A stretch of 64,000 nt of DNA from Prevotellaceae bacterium UBA4372 (lineage in GTDB: Bacteria; Bacteroidota; Bacteroidia; Bacteroidales; Bacteroidaceae). Each line of letters begins with the position of its first letter. Within the stretch, counting starts at the first letter, position 1. The stretch is taken from contig DGSC01000058.1 in assembly GCA_002391275.1 (NCBI GenBank), positions 1 through 64,000 of the forward strand, read 5' to 3'. Made by a program: the position numbers and the translations under genes. Below are positions 49,613 to 58,586 of this stretch, piece after piece. Below the pieces are notes generated by a model. The model made no database searches, was not told the origin of the DNA, and saw only the letters and a program-made list of their open reading frames with translations.

Positions 49613-51805
49613 ATGATCCTACCAACCGTATTCTGGCTCGTGCCCTTAGCCTCCATCGTAGCGCTGGGCATGGCCTACTATTTCTTCCGCTCGATGATGC
49701 GGGCGGACGAGGGCACGCCTCGTATGCGTGAGATTGCCAGCTACGTGCGTAGCGGCGCTATGTCGTATCTGAAGCAGCAGTACAAAGTCGTCACCATCGT
49801 CTTCGTCGTACTGGCCGTCATCTTCGCCTTTATGGCATACGTGCTGAAATGGCAGAACCCGTGGGTGCCCTTTGCCTTCCTCACAGGCGGTTTCTTCTCG
49901 GGACTGGCAGGCTTCTTCGGCATGAAGACGGCCACCTACGCTTCAGCCCGCACCGCCAACGCAGCTCGACAGAGCCTCGACGGCGGCCTGCGCATCGCCT
50001 TCCGCTCGGGTGCCGTCATGGGCCTGACTGTGGTTGGCCTCGGTCTCTTGGATATCGCCCTGTGGTTCTTCGTCCTCTCCTTCTTCTATCAGGGCGATCA
50101 CATGGCGCTAATCACCATAACGACGACGATGCTGACCTTCGGCATGGGCGCCTCTACGCAGGCGCTGTTTGCCCGTGTCGGCGGCGGTATCTATACGAAA
50201 GCAGCCGACGTGGGTGCCGACATCGTAGGTAAGGTCGAGGCCGACATCCCCGAGGACGACCCACGCAACCCGGCGACGATTGCCGACAACGTAGGCGACA
50301 ACGTAGGCGACGTAGCGGGTATGGGCGCCGACCTCTACGAGAGCTACTGCGGCTCCATCCTCTCCACGGCAGCCCTCGGCGCAACGGCCTTTGCCATGAG
50401 CGGCGAGATGCAGATGAAAGCCGTCATAGCCCCGATGCTTATCGCTGCCGTGGGCGTCTTCCTCAGCATCTTTGGCATCTACCTCGTCCGCACCAAGGAG
50501 GGCGCCACGATGCGCGACCTGCTGCACTCGCTCTCCGTGGGCACCAATGTCTCAGCCGTGCTCATCGCCGCAGCCACCTTCGCCATCCTCTATCTCCTCG
50601 GCATCGACAACTGGCTCGGCCTCTCGTTCTCCGTCATCACAGGTCTGGCTGCCGGCGTCATCATCGGGCAGGCTACGGAGTATTACACCAGCCACTCGTA
50701 CAAACCTACGCAGAAGATCTCTGAGGCGGGCCTGACGGGTTCGGCCACCGTGATTATCAAAGGCATAGGCACGGGCATGATCTCGACGTGCATCCCCGTC
50801 GTCACCATCGGCGTGGCCATCATGCTCAGCTACCTCTGCGCAAACGGCTTCGACACAGCCATGTCGGCCGAAGCGCTGTCGAAAGGCCTCTACGGCATCG
50901 GTATCGCCGCCGTAGGTATGCTCTCGACGCTCGGCATCACACTGGCCACCGACGCCTACGGACCCATCGCCGACAATGCCGGTGGCAACGCTGAGATGAG
51001 TGAGTTGGGCGAAGAGGTACGCCATCGCACCGATGCCCTCGACGCCCTCGGCAACACCACGGCCGCAACAGGCAAGGGCTTTGCCATCGGATCGGCAGCA
51101 CTCACGGCACTCGCTCTCCTGGCTTCGTATATCGAGGAGGTGAAGATAGCCATGGAGCGCACCGGCGCCACGCTGACCAACCTCCGCGGCGAGGTCATCA
51201 GCGCAGCCCAGGCTACCATCCCCGACTTCATGAACCACTTCCAGGTGACGCTGATGAATCCTCGCGTGCTCGTGGGAGCTTTCATCGGCGCCATGGCAGC
51301 TTTCCTGTTCTGCGGCCTCACGATGGAAGCCGTCGGACGTGCTGCCCAAAAGATGGTGGAGGAGGTGCGCCGGCAGTTCCGCGAGATCAAAGGCATCCTC
51401 GAAGGTAAGGCAACGCCCGACTACGGCTCGTGTGTCGAGATCTCTACGCGTGCTGCCCAGCACGAGATGATCTTCCCGTCGCTGCTGGCCATAGCCATAC
51501 CCATCGTCGTGGGCATCGTGCTCGGCGTGGCTGGCGTCTTGGGTCTGCTCGTCGGCGGACTGGCCTCCGGTTTCACGCTCGCAATCTTCATGGCCAATGC
51601 CGGCGGTGCCTGGGACAATGCCAAAAAGATGGTCGAGGAAGGCAACTTCGGCGGCAAGGGCTCCTTCGCCCACAAAGCCACCATCGTCGGCGATACCGTC
51701 GGCGACCCCTTCAAGGACACCAGCGGCCCCTCGCTCAACATCCTCATCAAGCTCATGTCTATGGTCAGCATCGTCATGGCCGGCTTGACGGTGGCCTTCT
51801 CGTAA
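49613..51805 (+). CDS. hppA: Membrane-bound ion-pumping pyrophosphatase
   Basis: 730 residues with about 16 membrane segments. It hydrolyses pyrophosphate and pumps H+ and/or Na+ across the inner membrane. Signature motifs are [56 protein letters not shown] and [18 protein letters not shown]. The motif [10 protein letters not shown] has Ala where K+-independent enzymes have Lys, so this is of the K+-dependent class. Bacteroides enzymes of that class are known to move Na+ and H+. The gene is monocistronic by context, with a hairpin downstream. Confidence 0.96.
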   Translation: MILPTVFWLVPLASIVALGMAYYFFRSMMRADEGTPRMREIASYVRSGAMSYLKQQYKVVTIVFVVLAVIFAFMAYVLKWQNPWVPFAFLTGGFFSGLAGFFGMKTATYASARTANAARQSLDGGLRIAFRSGAVMGLTVVGLGLLDIALWFFVLSFFYQGDHMALITITTTMLTFGMGASTQALFARVGGGIYTKAADVGADIVGKVEADIPEDDPRNPATIADNVGDNVGDVAGMGADLYESYCGSILSTAALGATAFAMSGEMQMKAVIAPMLIAAVGVFLSIFGIYLVRTKEGATMRDLLHSLSVGTNVSAVLIAAATFAILYLLGIDNWLGLSFSVITGLAAGVIIGQATEYYTSHSYKPTQKISEAGLTGSATVIIKGIGTGMISTCIPVVTIGVAIMLSYLCANGFDTAMSAEALSKGLYGIGIAAVGMLSTLGITLATDAYGPIADNAGGNAEMSELGEEVRHRTDALDALGNTTAATGKGFAIGSAALTALALLASYIEEVKIAMERTGATLTNLRGEVISAAQATIPDFMNHFQVTLMNPRVLVGAFIGAMAAFLFCGLTMEAVGRAAQKMVEEVRRQFREIKGILEGKATPDYGSCVEISTRAAQHEMIFPSLLAIAIPIVVGIVLGVAGVLGLLVGGLASGFTLAIFMANAGGAWDNAKKMVEEGNFGGKGSFAHKATIVGDTVGDPFKDTSGPSLNILIKLMSMVSIVMAGLTVAFS

Positions 51806-51874
51806 ACCGAGAATTGCTCGTTGATACCAAAAGCCAAGATTGTTAATAGCAATTTTAGACTATATCCATAAATC

Positions 51875-51911
51875 ACAAAGACACGGAGAAACAGCAACTC
51901 TGTGTCTTTGT
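51875..51911 (+). terminator. Stem-loop after the pyrophosphatase gene
   Basis: ACAAAGACACGGAG (51875-51888) pairs with CTCTGTGTCTTTGT (51898-51911): 14 pairs, one of them G-U, with a 9-base loop. Only a weak T run follows, so its efficiency as a terminator is unclear. Confidence 0.55.
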
Positions 51912-51944
51912 ATTTGAAGAACAAACGAATAGATAATCTTTAAT

Positions 51945-52814
51945 ATGGGCAGATTTTTATTAGCAATAGTCTTATTGCTTTCCAGTGTCTCAAGTATAGC
52001 ACAAAGCCAGCGAACATTGCGCGTGTTGGCTATCGGAAACTCGTTCTCGGAGGATGCCGTAGAGCAATATCTCTGGGAGTTGGGCAAAGAGGCGGGCATC
52101 AACTTTGTCATCGGAAACGCCTACCGCGGAGGATGGAGCCTGGCAGCGCATTGGAAAGACGCCTCGACGCGAGCGGCCGACACAGAGTACCGCAAAGTAG
52201 TCAACGGCCGCCGCACGAACCTAGGCAAACGGACCATCAAGGACATCGTTACCGATGAGCCGTGGGATGTCATCACCCTTCAGCAAGTGAGTCAGGAGGC
52301 GGGACGCGAAGAGAGCTACGAGCCGAGCCTCAGCCTGATGATTGGTTACGTCAAGGCACTGGCGACGAACGACTCTGTGCGCCTCGGCTTTCATCAGACG
52401 TGGGCTTACGCGCAGGACTCCAACCACGGCGGCTTTGCCTACTACGACCGCAACCAGTTCCTGATGTATGCCAGCATCGTAGCGGCCGTGGAGGAAGCGA
52501 TGCAAAACCATAGAGGCGACCTGCAATTCTATATTCCCGTGGGAACAGCTATTCAGAACGCCCGCACGACAGAACTTGCAGACCCGGTCATTGGCGACGC
52601 TCAGCCCGTCAACCGCGAACTGACGCGCGACGGCTTCCATCTCAACTACACCATTGGCCGTTACATCGCAGCCTGCACATGGCTCGAAGCACTGACGGGA
52701 ATATCATCGGTTGGACTGAAATCACGGCCAAAAGGCGTGACGCCCGTGCAGGCAGAACTGGCTCAGCGGGCCGCCCATGCCGCTATCGAGGTGCCAGTGG
52801 CTGTGACACCGTAA
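51945..52814 (+). CDS. Secreted DUF4886 / SGNH-hydrolase-like protein
   Basis: 289 residues with a signal peptide (MGRFLLAIVLLLSSVSSIA). SGNH-type features are seen: the Ser block VLAIGNSFSEDAVE and the C-terminal DGFHLN, which would hold the catalytic Asp and His. ITLQQVS and FYIPVGTAIQNAR are typical of the DUF4886 group. Such proteins are predicted esterases or deacetylases acting on glycans, but the substrate is unknown. It ends facing the minus-strand repeat protein, with 83 bases between. Confidence 0.85.
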   Translation: MGRFLLAIVLLLSSVSSIAQSQRTLRVLAIGNSFSEDAVEQYLWELGKEAGINFVIGNAYRGGWSLAAHWKDASTRAADTEYRKVVNGRRTNLGKRTIKDIVTDEPWDVITLQQVSQEAGREESYEPSLSLMIGYVKALATNDSVRLGFHQTWAYAQDSNHGGFAYYDRNQFLMYASIVAAVEEAMQNHRGDLQFYIPVGTAIQNARTTELADPVIGDAQPVNRELTRDGFHLNYTIGRYIAACTWLEALTGISSVGLKSRPKGVTPVQAELAQRAAHAAIEVPVAVTP

Positions 52815-52897
52815 AGATTCCCTCTCCTACGCCGAGAACGGACAGAAGAGAGGAGGGCTGTAGCTGCGAGGGGGCCTCTCTTTAGGCGAGAGCGGAA

Positions 52898-53356
52898 CTA
52901 TTGCATCAGAATCCACAGAAGAATCATAGGGTGAACGCGTGCCGAAGTTGAGAGCACGACATCGCTCTGATATACGCTGTTCTTGGAATAGACGCGATTG
53001 TCGCGGTAGGTGAAGAGAACATCGCTCTGATAGGGTGAGGTGCGGGCGTACATCTTACCGTCGCTCCAAGTGGCTATGATGTCGCTGTCGTACGACGAGC
53101 GTCCGCGATAAATCTTGCCATTGCGATAAGTCAGCAGGACATCGTCCTGGTAACTGCTATTGCCCTTGTAAAGGCTTGTGCCATCGAAGCGAACTACCAC
53201 ATCAGACTGATAAGAGGAATTACCCTTATACACTCGGCCACCCTTTATGTTGCAGACTATGTCAGAGGCGTAGGCCGATGTGCCGCGATAAACTGTCTGG
53301 GCACACATCGTAGCGCTGCTTAGAGCACATAATATGGCGATAATGAATTGTCTCAT
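52898..53356 (-). CDS. Secreted protein of six 20-residue YxGxSSYxSDV repeats
   Basis: 152 residues. After a signal peptide (MRQFIIAILCALSSATMCAQ) the mature protein is six tandem units of exactly 20 residues, for example RVYKGNSSYQSDVVVRFDGT and KIYRGRSSYDSDIIATWSDG. The core is Y-x-G-x-S-S-Y-x-S-D-V/I. A repetitive beta structure (solenoid or propeller-like) is likely. The last 14 residues (ending ILLWILMQ) are hydrophobic. I do not recognise the family with confidence. It starts 13 bases after the FecR gene on the same strand, so it is likely cotranscribed with the sigma/anti-sigma pair. Confidence 0.82.
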   Translation of the reverse strand: MRQFIIAILCALSSATMCAQTVYRGTSAYASDIVCNIKGGRVYKGNSSYQSDVVVRFDGTSLYKGNSSYQDDVLLTYRNGKIYRGRSSYDSDIIATWSDGKMYARTSPYQSDVLFTYRDNRVYSKNSVYQSDVVLSTSARVHPMILLWILMQ

Positions 53357-53369
53357 CTCGCTTCAGCAT

Positions 53370-54539
53370 TCAGCTTTCGGGCGCTTCAATCCTCACCAAA
53401 GAGCCTTTTTTGCTCACAAGGCCCTTGTGCATTTGATTCATTCGCTTCAGGGTCTCTTCGATACTGGCATTGCGGTCGACTATGAAGCGCATACGGCTGT
53501 GCCAAAGTGTAGTGTCGGCGAAATCCACGCTAAGGTTGTAATTCCGACCTATGGCCAGCATTATCTCGCGCATGCTTACGTTGTCAAAATATAGATAACC
53601 GTCGCGCCAATATTCGTAAGGCGTAGTATCTATGCCGGACACCTGGAGACCGCCAGCCACGAGCGTGGCCTGATGAGAGGGTGTTAGTAGAACGCTATCT
53701 GCTCCAGCTGCCACGCGGACGCTGCCCTTGACGAGCGCTACTCGGTCAGCATCGCCATCAATGTTGAATTCAGTCCCCAGCACGGTGGCGCGAAGGTGGT
53801 CGGTAAGAACTACGAAGGGATGAGCCGCGTCGTGGGCCACCTTGAAATAAGCCTGTCCGTAAAGACGGACGACACGCCTCTCGCCGCTGAAGTGTGAGGG
53901 GAATGCCAGGCGGCTGCCGGGGTAAAGACTTGCGATGGAACCGTCGGGCAGCGTAAGGTCGGCAGACTTGCCATAGGGAATCTCCAGCGTGACGTCGGTG
54001 CCTTCAACCAGCTGCTCCAGCGCTTGTTGGAAGTCGTCGAGGCTGATTGTAGTCTTTTGTGGACTGTCGGGGTTGAGCTCTACGCTCGTGCCTTGTGCTG
54101 AAGATATGCTGATGCCGGCCTGGCTGTCGGATGCTGCAAACAGGAGGTTGGAATCGTCTGACGTGTCGTGCCCGAGACCTCTGGAGTGCAGCAGAAAAAA
54201 TGCGACACCGGTAAGCGCCGCAACAGCCGCCACGACTGCAGCGGCAGTGCTCCAGCGCTGCCACCACGGCACGAGCATGGCGGGACGCTCAGCATGTTTG
54301 GCATGAAACAGAGCCAGACGCGCTTCCATATCAATACCTTCAGTCGTGCGGCAGACATCTTCGCGCAGCGCCAGACCGCAGCGAACATAGGAGCGCAACT
54401 GCTCGTCGCGCTCAAGCTGCCCGACCATGTCGTCGGTCACGTCGGGCCCAGCCTCGATAATATCGAGAGCGTCCAGTTCGGCCTGTGTAGCGGGCTGCTC
54501 GGGCTGGAGGTCGGGCGTGTCGGTCTGAAGTGGGTTCAT
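53370..54539 (-). CDS. FecR-type anti-sigma factor
   Basis: 389 residues. The cytoplasmic N-terminal region (about 1-90) is followed by one membrane segment (AAAVVAAVAALTGVAFFLL), a periplasmic FecR domain (LPDGSIASLYPGSRLAFPSH, GTEFNIDGDADRVALVKGSV) and a C-terminal DUF4974-like domain (YLYFDNVSMREIMLAIGRNY). Such proteins hold an ECF sigma factor until an outer-membrane transducer signals. It follows the sigma gene by 42 bases and precedes the repeat protein by 13. The likely partner transducer is the divergent STN-containing SusC-like protein. Confidence 0.92.
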   Translation of the reverse strand: MNPLQTDTPDLQPEQPATQAELDALDIIEAGPDVTDDMVGQLERDEQLRSYVRCGLALREDVCRTTEGIDMEARLALFHAKHAERPAMLVPWWQRWSTAAAVVAAVAALTGVAFFLLHSRGLGHDTSDDSNLLFAASDSQAGISISSAQGTSVELNPDSPQKTTISLDDFQQALEQLVEGTDVTLEIPYGKSADLTLPDGSIASLYPGSRLAFPSHFSGERRVVRLYGQAYFKVAHDAAHPFVVLTDHLRATVLGTEFNIDGDADRVALVKGSVRVAAGADSVLLTPSHQATLVAGGLQVSGIDTTPYEYWRDGYLYFDNVSMREIMLAIGRNYNLSVDFADTTLWHSRMRFIVDRNASIEETLKRMNQMHKGLVSKKGSLVRIEAPES

Positions 54540-54581
54540 TGTCGTTTCTTTTATTCTTATACGAACGAGCCTGAAAAAAGG

Positions 54582-55082
54582 TTACGCTTTAATCCTATTT
54601 TTGTATTCACGCAAAATCCTCAGCGCTCTCACCATATGTTTTTTTACGGTGGCAATACTGATGCCCATCTGGGCAGCGACCTCAGAATACTTGAGTCCGT
54701 CGAGGTAGCATGCCAAGAGGATGTCGCGCGTAGGCTGTGGCAGTGTGGTTATGGCTTTCTGCACGATGAGGCTGTTGTCCTGTTGCTCCAAAGTGGCGGG
54801 CTGGAGCACCGAACTCTCGCTCAATAGCTTTACGTAGCGAACGTACAGCTCACGCTTGCCCTGTTGGCGCAGGAAATCGATACAGCGGTTGCGGACACTC
54901 GCATAAAGATACTGCCGGGCCGTCGACAGCTCAAGCGTGGCGCGATTGCGCCACACGTCCTCAAAGGCGGCGCTCACCACGTCGTGGCAGTCGTCAATGT
55001 CCGTCACGAATTGGTGTGCGAACAAACACAGCTTGGCGTAGTACTGGCGGAAAAGGCTGTCGAAGTCCTGTTGTAGTTCCAT
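54582..55082 (-). CDS. ECF RNA polymerase sigma-70 factor (FecI-like, Bacteroidetes type)
   Basis: 166 residues. Region 2 is AKLCLFAHQFVTDIDDCHDV and the following FEDVWRNRATL. Region 4 is LPQPTRDILLACYLDGLKYS with the helix-turn-helix EVAAQMGISIATVKKHMVRA. The start is the ATG at 55082 (MELQQDF); a TTG at 55094 would add four residues. It heads a minus-strand operon with FecR and the repeat protein. A TATTTTTG -7-like box (55099-55092 on the minus strand) lies very close to the ATG, so its role is uncertain. It probably activates the divergent SusC/SusD operon. Confidence 0.93.
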   Translation of the reverse strand: MELQQDFDSLFRQYYAKLCLFAHQFVTDIDDCHDVVSAAFEDVWRNRATLELSTARQYLYASVRNRCIDFLRQQGKRELYVRYVKLLSESSVLQPATLEQQDNSLIVQKAITTLPQPTRDILLACYLDGLKYSEVAAQMGISIATVKKHMVRALRILREYKNRIKA

Positions 55083-55205
55083 AATCAGCCACAAAAATAG
55101 GCATAATCTTACAAATGATAGTCAAATCGAGAAAAAAACTGCGTAGAGGAGTAACCTTTTTGCGCCTATATTCGTATTAAAATTATAAACAAGCCCATCT
55201 GTTAG

Positions 55206-58200
55206 ATGAATAAGACACTAATGCTAATATGGCTGACGGCCTTGCTTTGTCTGCCTGGACTGGCTGCAGCACAGCAACCCGACGACAAAGAAGTGCGTCT
55301 GACCATGACGTTTAACAACGAAGCTCTGACGGAAGCCCTCCTACGACTGGAGAAGGCTTCGTCGTATCACTTTCTGTTCACTTATGACGACCTGACACCT
55401 TACCGCGTGACGGGCGAACTTAAGGAAGCGCGCTTCACGGAAGCCGTGGAGTTCGTGCTTAAGGACAAACCTTTGACGTATGTTGTTGACGGCCAGTTCG
55501 TCAATATAACCTTAGTGAATGCTCCGGCCGATTCCACGGCAGTAGCCAATTCCGGTGACATGCAGAGCGTAGGCGGCTTCGTCACCGATGAGCATGGAGA
55601 ACCGTTGCCGGGAGCGCAGGTGAGAGTCGTCGGCACGAATGTTGCTGCCATAACCGATATCGACGGAGCGTTCCACTTCGACTACTACCTCGGCGGGCGC
55701 AATCAGGTGCAAGTCACCTTCATGGGCATGAAGCCTGTCACTGTGCCGCTGCGGAAGGAGATGCACATACGCATGGCGAGCGACGACAAGGTGATGCGGC
55801 AGGTGGTGGTGACCGGTATCTTCCAGAAGGCAAAGGAGAGTTACACTGGAGCCATAACGACTATTGACAAGGAACAGCTGGAGATCTACCGCGGACAGAA
55901 CCTGCTGCAGACACTCAAGCACATAGATGCCAGCATCAATATCCCCACAAACAACCTCGTGGGTAGTGACCCTAATGCCCTGCCCAATATCAATATCCGT
56001 GGCACGGCCAGCCTGCCCATGAGTGTTGAGGAGTTCAATCAGAACGTCTCGCAGCAGGTGAATACACCGCTCATTATCATGGACGGCTTCGAGATCTCGT
56101 TGCAGAAGCTGATGGACTACAACGATGAGCAGATCGAAAGCATCAATATTCTGAAAGATGCTGCTGCCACGGCAATCTATGGCTCGCGCGGTGCCAATGG
56201 CGTAATCGTCATCGTGACGAAGACGCCTAAAGAAGGGCGTCTGCGCGTGACGGCACGCGCCGGCGTAAGCCTGGAACTGCCCGACCTGAGCAGCTATCAT
56301 GTGCTTGACGCAGCACGCAAGCTGGAGCTGGAGAAACTGGTGGGCCTCTACACCTTCGACCGGGAGCCGGCACGCCAGCTGCTCTACGACCGCTACTACA
56401 ACGAACGCCTCAAGACCGTGCTCGACGGCACTGACATCGACTGGCTCTCGAAACCATTGCGCAATGGCGTAGGCCAGCGCTACAATATGCGTCTCGACGG
56501 CGGTCAAGGGCAGTTCCGCTGGGGCGTTTCGCTCGGCTACAACGATATTCATGGCGCGATGAAAGGTAGCCAACGTCAGACCGTGACGGGCGATATTACC
56601 CTTATGTATTCCGTAAAGGGGCTCATCTTCCGCAACTACACCAGCGTGGCGTCTAACAATGCACGAAACAGCAAGTACGGCTCCTTCCAAACCTACGTGG
56701 ACCAGCAGCCCTACAACAACCCCTATGATGCCGACGGCAATCTCGTGCGCGGCTTCTACGATCTGGACCATAGCGCTACGCTCGTCGGTAACCCGCTCTA
56801 CGACGCGCAGTTGGGCTCGTTCAACAAGAACGGCTATTTCGAATTCATGGACAATTTCTCGGTGGAATGGACACTGAAGGAGGTCTTCCGCCTGCGTGCA
56901 AAGATGGGCCTGTCGACAAACCGAAACACCAGCGATATCTTTACGTCGGCTAAGCACTCTATGTTTAATACCCCGGCATATAGCACCGAAGCTGGAATAT
57001 TCCGTCGCGGACGCTACGTCTATGGCACAGGCGACAACACTCTGCTCAGTGCTGACGTCACGGCCAGCTACTCAAAGCTCTTTGCCGAGAAACACCAGCT
57101 TTACGTGGGCTTCGACTACAGTATTTCGCAAAATACAGAGAAGAGCTACTCTTTCACGGCTGAAGGTTTCAACAATGAAAACCTCAGCTTCCTGGGCAAC
57201 GCCCTGCAGTATCTCACGGGCGGAGCACCGTCGGGCGACCGTTCAACGACGCGAATGGTCGGCTTCACGGGCAATGCCAACTACACCTTCGACAACCGCT
57301 TCTATCTTGATCTCTCGTTCCGAACCGACGGCAGCAGCCGCTTCGGCAGCGACAACCGTTTTGCTCCCTTCTGGAGCTCGGGCATAGGCTGGAATCTCCA
57401 CAACGAGCGCTTCCTCAACGGCAACCGTGTGCTGAACATAGCACGTCTGCGCGCTTCCTATGGTCTGACGGGCTCGCAGGACTTCTCCACATCGGCCATG
57501 CATACTACTTATAAGTATTATTCAAACAATAGCTATATGAACTGGACGGCCGCAGAAATGACTGGTCTGGGTAATTCAGCTCTGACATGGCAGAAGACGC
57601 GCCAGATCAATCTGGGCTTTGAGGTGAGCATGTTCAAGGCCCGGCTGGCCATTCAAGGCGATGTCTACCAGAAGGTCACAGGCAACCTGCTCTCGAGCAT
57701 GGATCTGCCACTCTCCACTGGTTATTCGTCGTACACCGCCAATATCGGTGAGATGAAAAACAGCGGCTTTGAAGTGTCGGTCAACGCTTATCCTATCCGC
57801 GACACACGCCGCCAGATTACGCTGATGATTGGTGGGCAGTTGGTGTACAACCGCAACAAAATCACGCGACTCTCTGATGCTATTGTCGAGCAGAACCAGC
57901 GCTACTTGGAACAAAACGTGGAAGTTGGCACGCTCTTCTACGTAGGCAAGCCCATGAGTTCCATCTATGCCGTGCGCTCATTGGGCATAGATCCCTCAAC
58001 AGGTGAAGAGATTTTCCTTGACAAGGATGGTGGTGTAACGCGTACGTTTAAGTCGGCCAACATGGTTTTCCTTGGTTCTTCACAACCTCTATATCGCGGC
58101 AATGCCAATATGATGCTGCGTTGGCGCGGCCTCACGCTGAACCTTTCCTTCGGCTACCATTGGGGTGGAAAACTCTACAACACCACGCTGCGCGACCGTG

Positions 58201-58547
58201 TAGAGGTAAACCACAATACCATAGCATCAAAGAATGTCGACGAGCGTGTGTTCAGCCAGCGATGGGCTCACCCGGGCGACGTCACCTTCTTCCGTAATTT
58301 TGACGATAATGTGGCCACGCATGCCACCTCGCGCTACGTAATGGACGACCGTGTGCTCGAGCTCCAGTCAGCATCTGTACAGTACCGCTTGGCCAACAAG
58401 AAGCTTAAGCAGAAATTGCATACCGAGTCCATGCTCTTCAGTATCAATGCCAACGAACTGTTCTATCTCTCGTCAGTCAGGTACGAGCGCGGCACCAACT
58501 ATCCGTTTGCCCGGAACATTCAGGCTGCGCTTACCCTTACGTTCTAA
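55206..58547 (+). CDS. SusC/RagA-like TonB-dependent transducer with an N-terminal STN domain
   Basis: 1113 residues. The signal peptide ends near GLAAAQ. Residues about 30-100 form an STN domain (LTMTFNNEALTEALLRLEKA, VDGQFVNITLV), the signalling domain that contacts FecR. A carboxypeptidase-regulatory-like domain (GGFVTDEHGEPLPGAQVRVV) comes next, then a plug with ESINILKDAAATAIYGSRGA (about 312-331), and a barrel ending LTLTF. The STN domain marks it as a signalling transporter. It diverges from the sigma gene by 123 bases, which contain a TATATTCG box at 55167-55174. SusD follows 39 bases downstream. Confidence 0.94.
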   Translation: MNKTLMLIWLTALLCLPGLAAAQQPDDKEVRLTMTFNNEALTEALLRLEKASSYHFLFTYDDLTPYRVTGELKEARFTEAVEFVLKDKPLTYVVDGQFVNITLVNAPADSTAVANSGDMQSVGGFVTDEHGEPLPGAQVRVVGTNVAAITDIDGAFHFDYYLGGRNQVQVTFMGMKPVTVPLRKEMHIRMASDDKVMRQVVVTGIFQKAKESYTGAITTIDKEQLEIYRGQNLLQTLKHIDASINIPTNNLVGSDPNALPNINIRGTASLPMSVEEFNQNVSQQVNTPLIIMDGFEISLQKLMDYNDEQIESINILKDAAATAIYGSRGANGVIVIVTKTPKEGRLRVTARAGVSLELPDLSSYHVLDAARKLELEKLVGLYTFDREPARQLLYDRYYNERLKTVLDGTDIDWLSKPLRNGVGQRYNMRLDGGQGQFRWGVSLGYNDIHGAMKGSQRQTVTGDITLMYSVKGLIFRNYTSVASNNARNSKYGSFQTYVDQQPYNNPYDADGNLVRGFYDLDHSATLVGNPLYDAQLGSFNKNGYFEFMDNFSVEWTLKEVFRLRAKMGLSTNRNTSDIFTSAKHSMFNTPAYSTEAGIFRRGRYVYGTGDNTLLSADVTASYSKLFAEKHQLYVGFDYSISQNTEKSYSFTAEGFNNENLSFLGNALQYLTGGAPSGDRSTTRMVGFTGNANYTFDNRFYLDLSFRTDGSSRFGSDNRFAPFWSSGIGWNLHNERFLNGNRVLNIARLRASYGLTGSQDFSTSAMHTTYKYYSNNSYMNWTAAEMTGLGNSALTWQKTRQINLGFEVSMFKARLAIQGDVYQKVTGNLLSSMDLPLSTGYSSYTANIGEMKNSGFEVSVNAYPIRDTRRQITLMIGGQLVYNRNKITRLSDAIVEQNQRYLEQNVEVGTLFYVGKPMSSIYAVRSLGIDPSTGEEIFLDKDGGVTRTFKSANMVFLGSSQPLYRGNANMMLRWRGLTLNLSFGYHWGGKLYNTTLRDRVEVNHNTIASKNVDERVFSQRWAHPGDVTFFRNFDDNVATHATSRYVMDDRVLELQSASVQYRLANKKLKQKLHTESMLFSINANELFYLSSVRYERGTNYPFARNIQAALTLTF

Positions 58548-58586
58548 ATGATTTTAGGGAAAAGATAAGAAGAGAAAAAGAGAAAA

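Noticed and set aside
50552..51673. A 373-codon minus-strand open frame inside hppA
   Set aside because: The + strand encodes the conserved pyrophosphatase motifs; the antisense translation is His/Asp/Glu-rich noise.
55512..56957. A 481-codon minus-strand open frame inside the STN-containing SusC gene
   Set aside because: It is antisense to a well-supported TonB-dependent receptor, with no start context and no recognisable domains.
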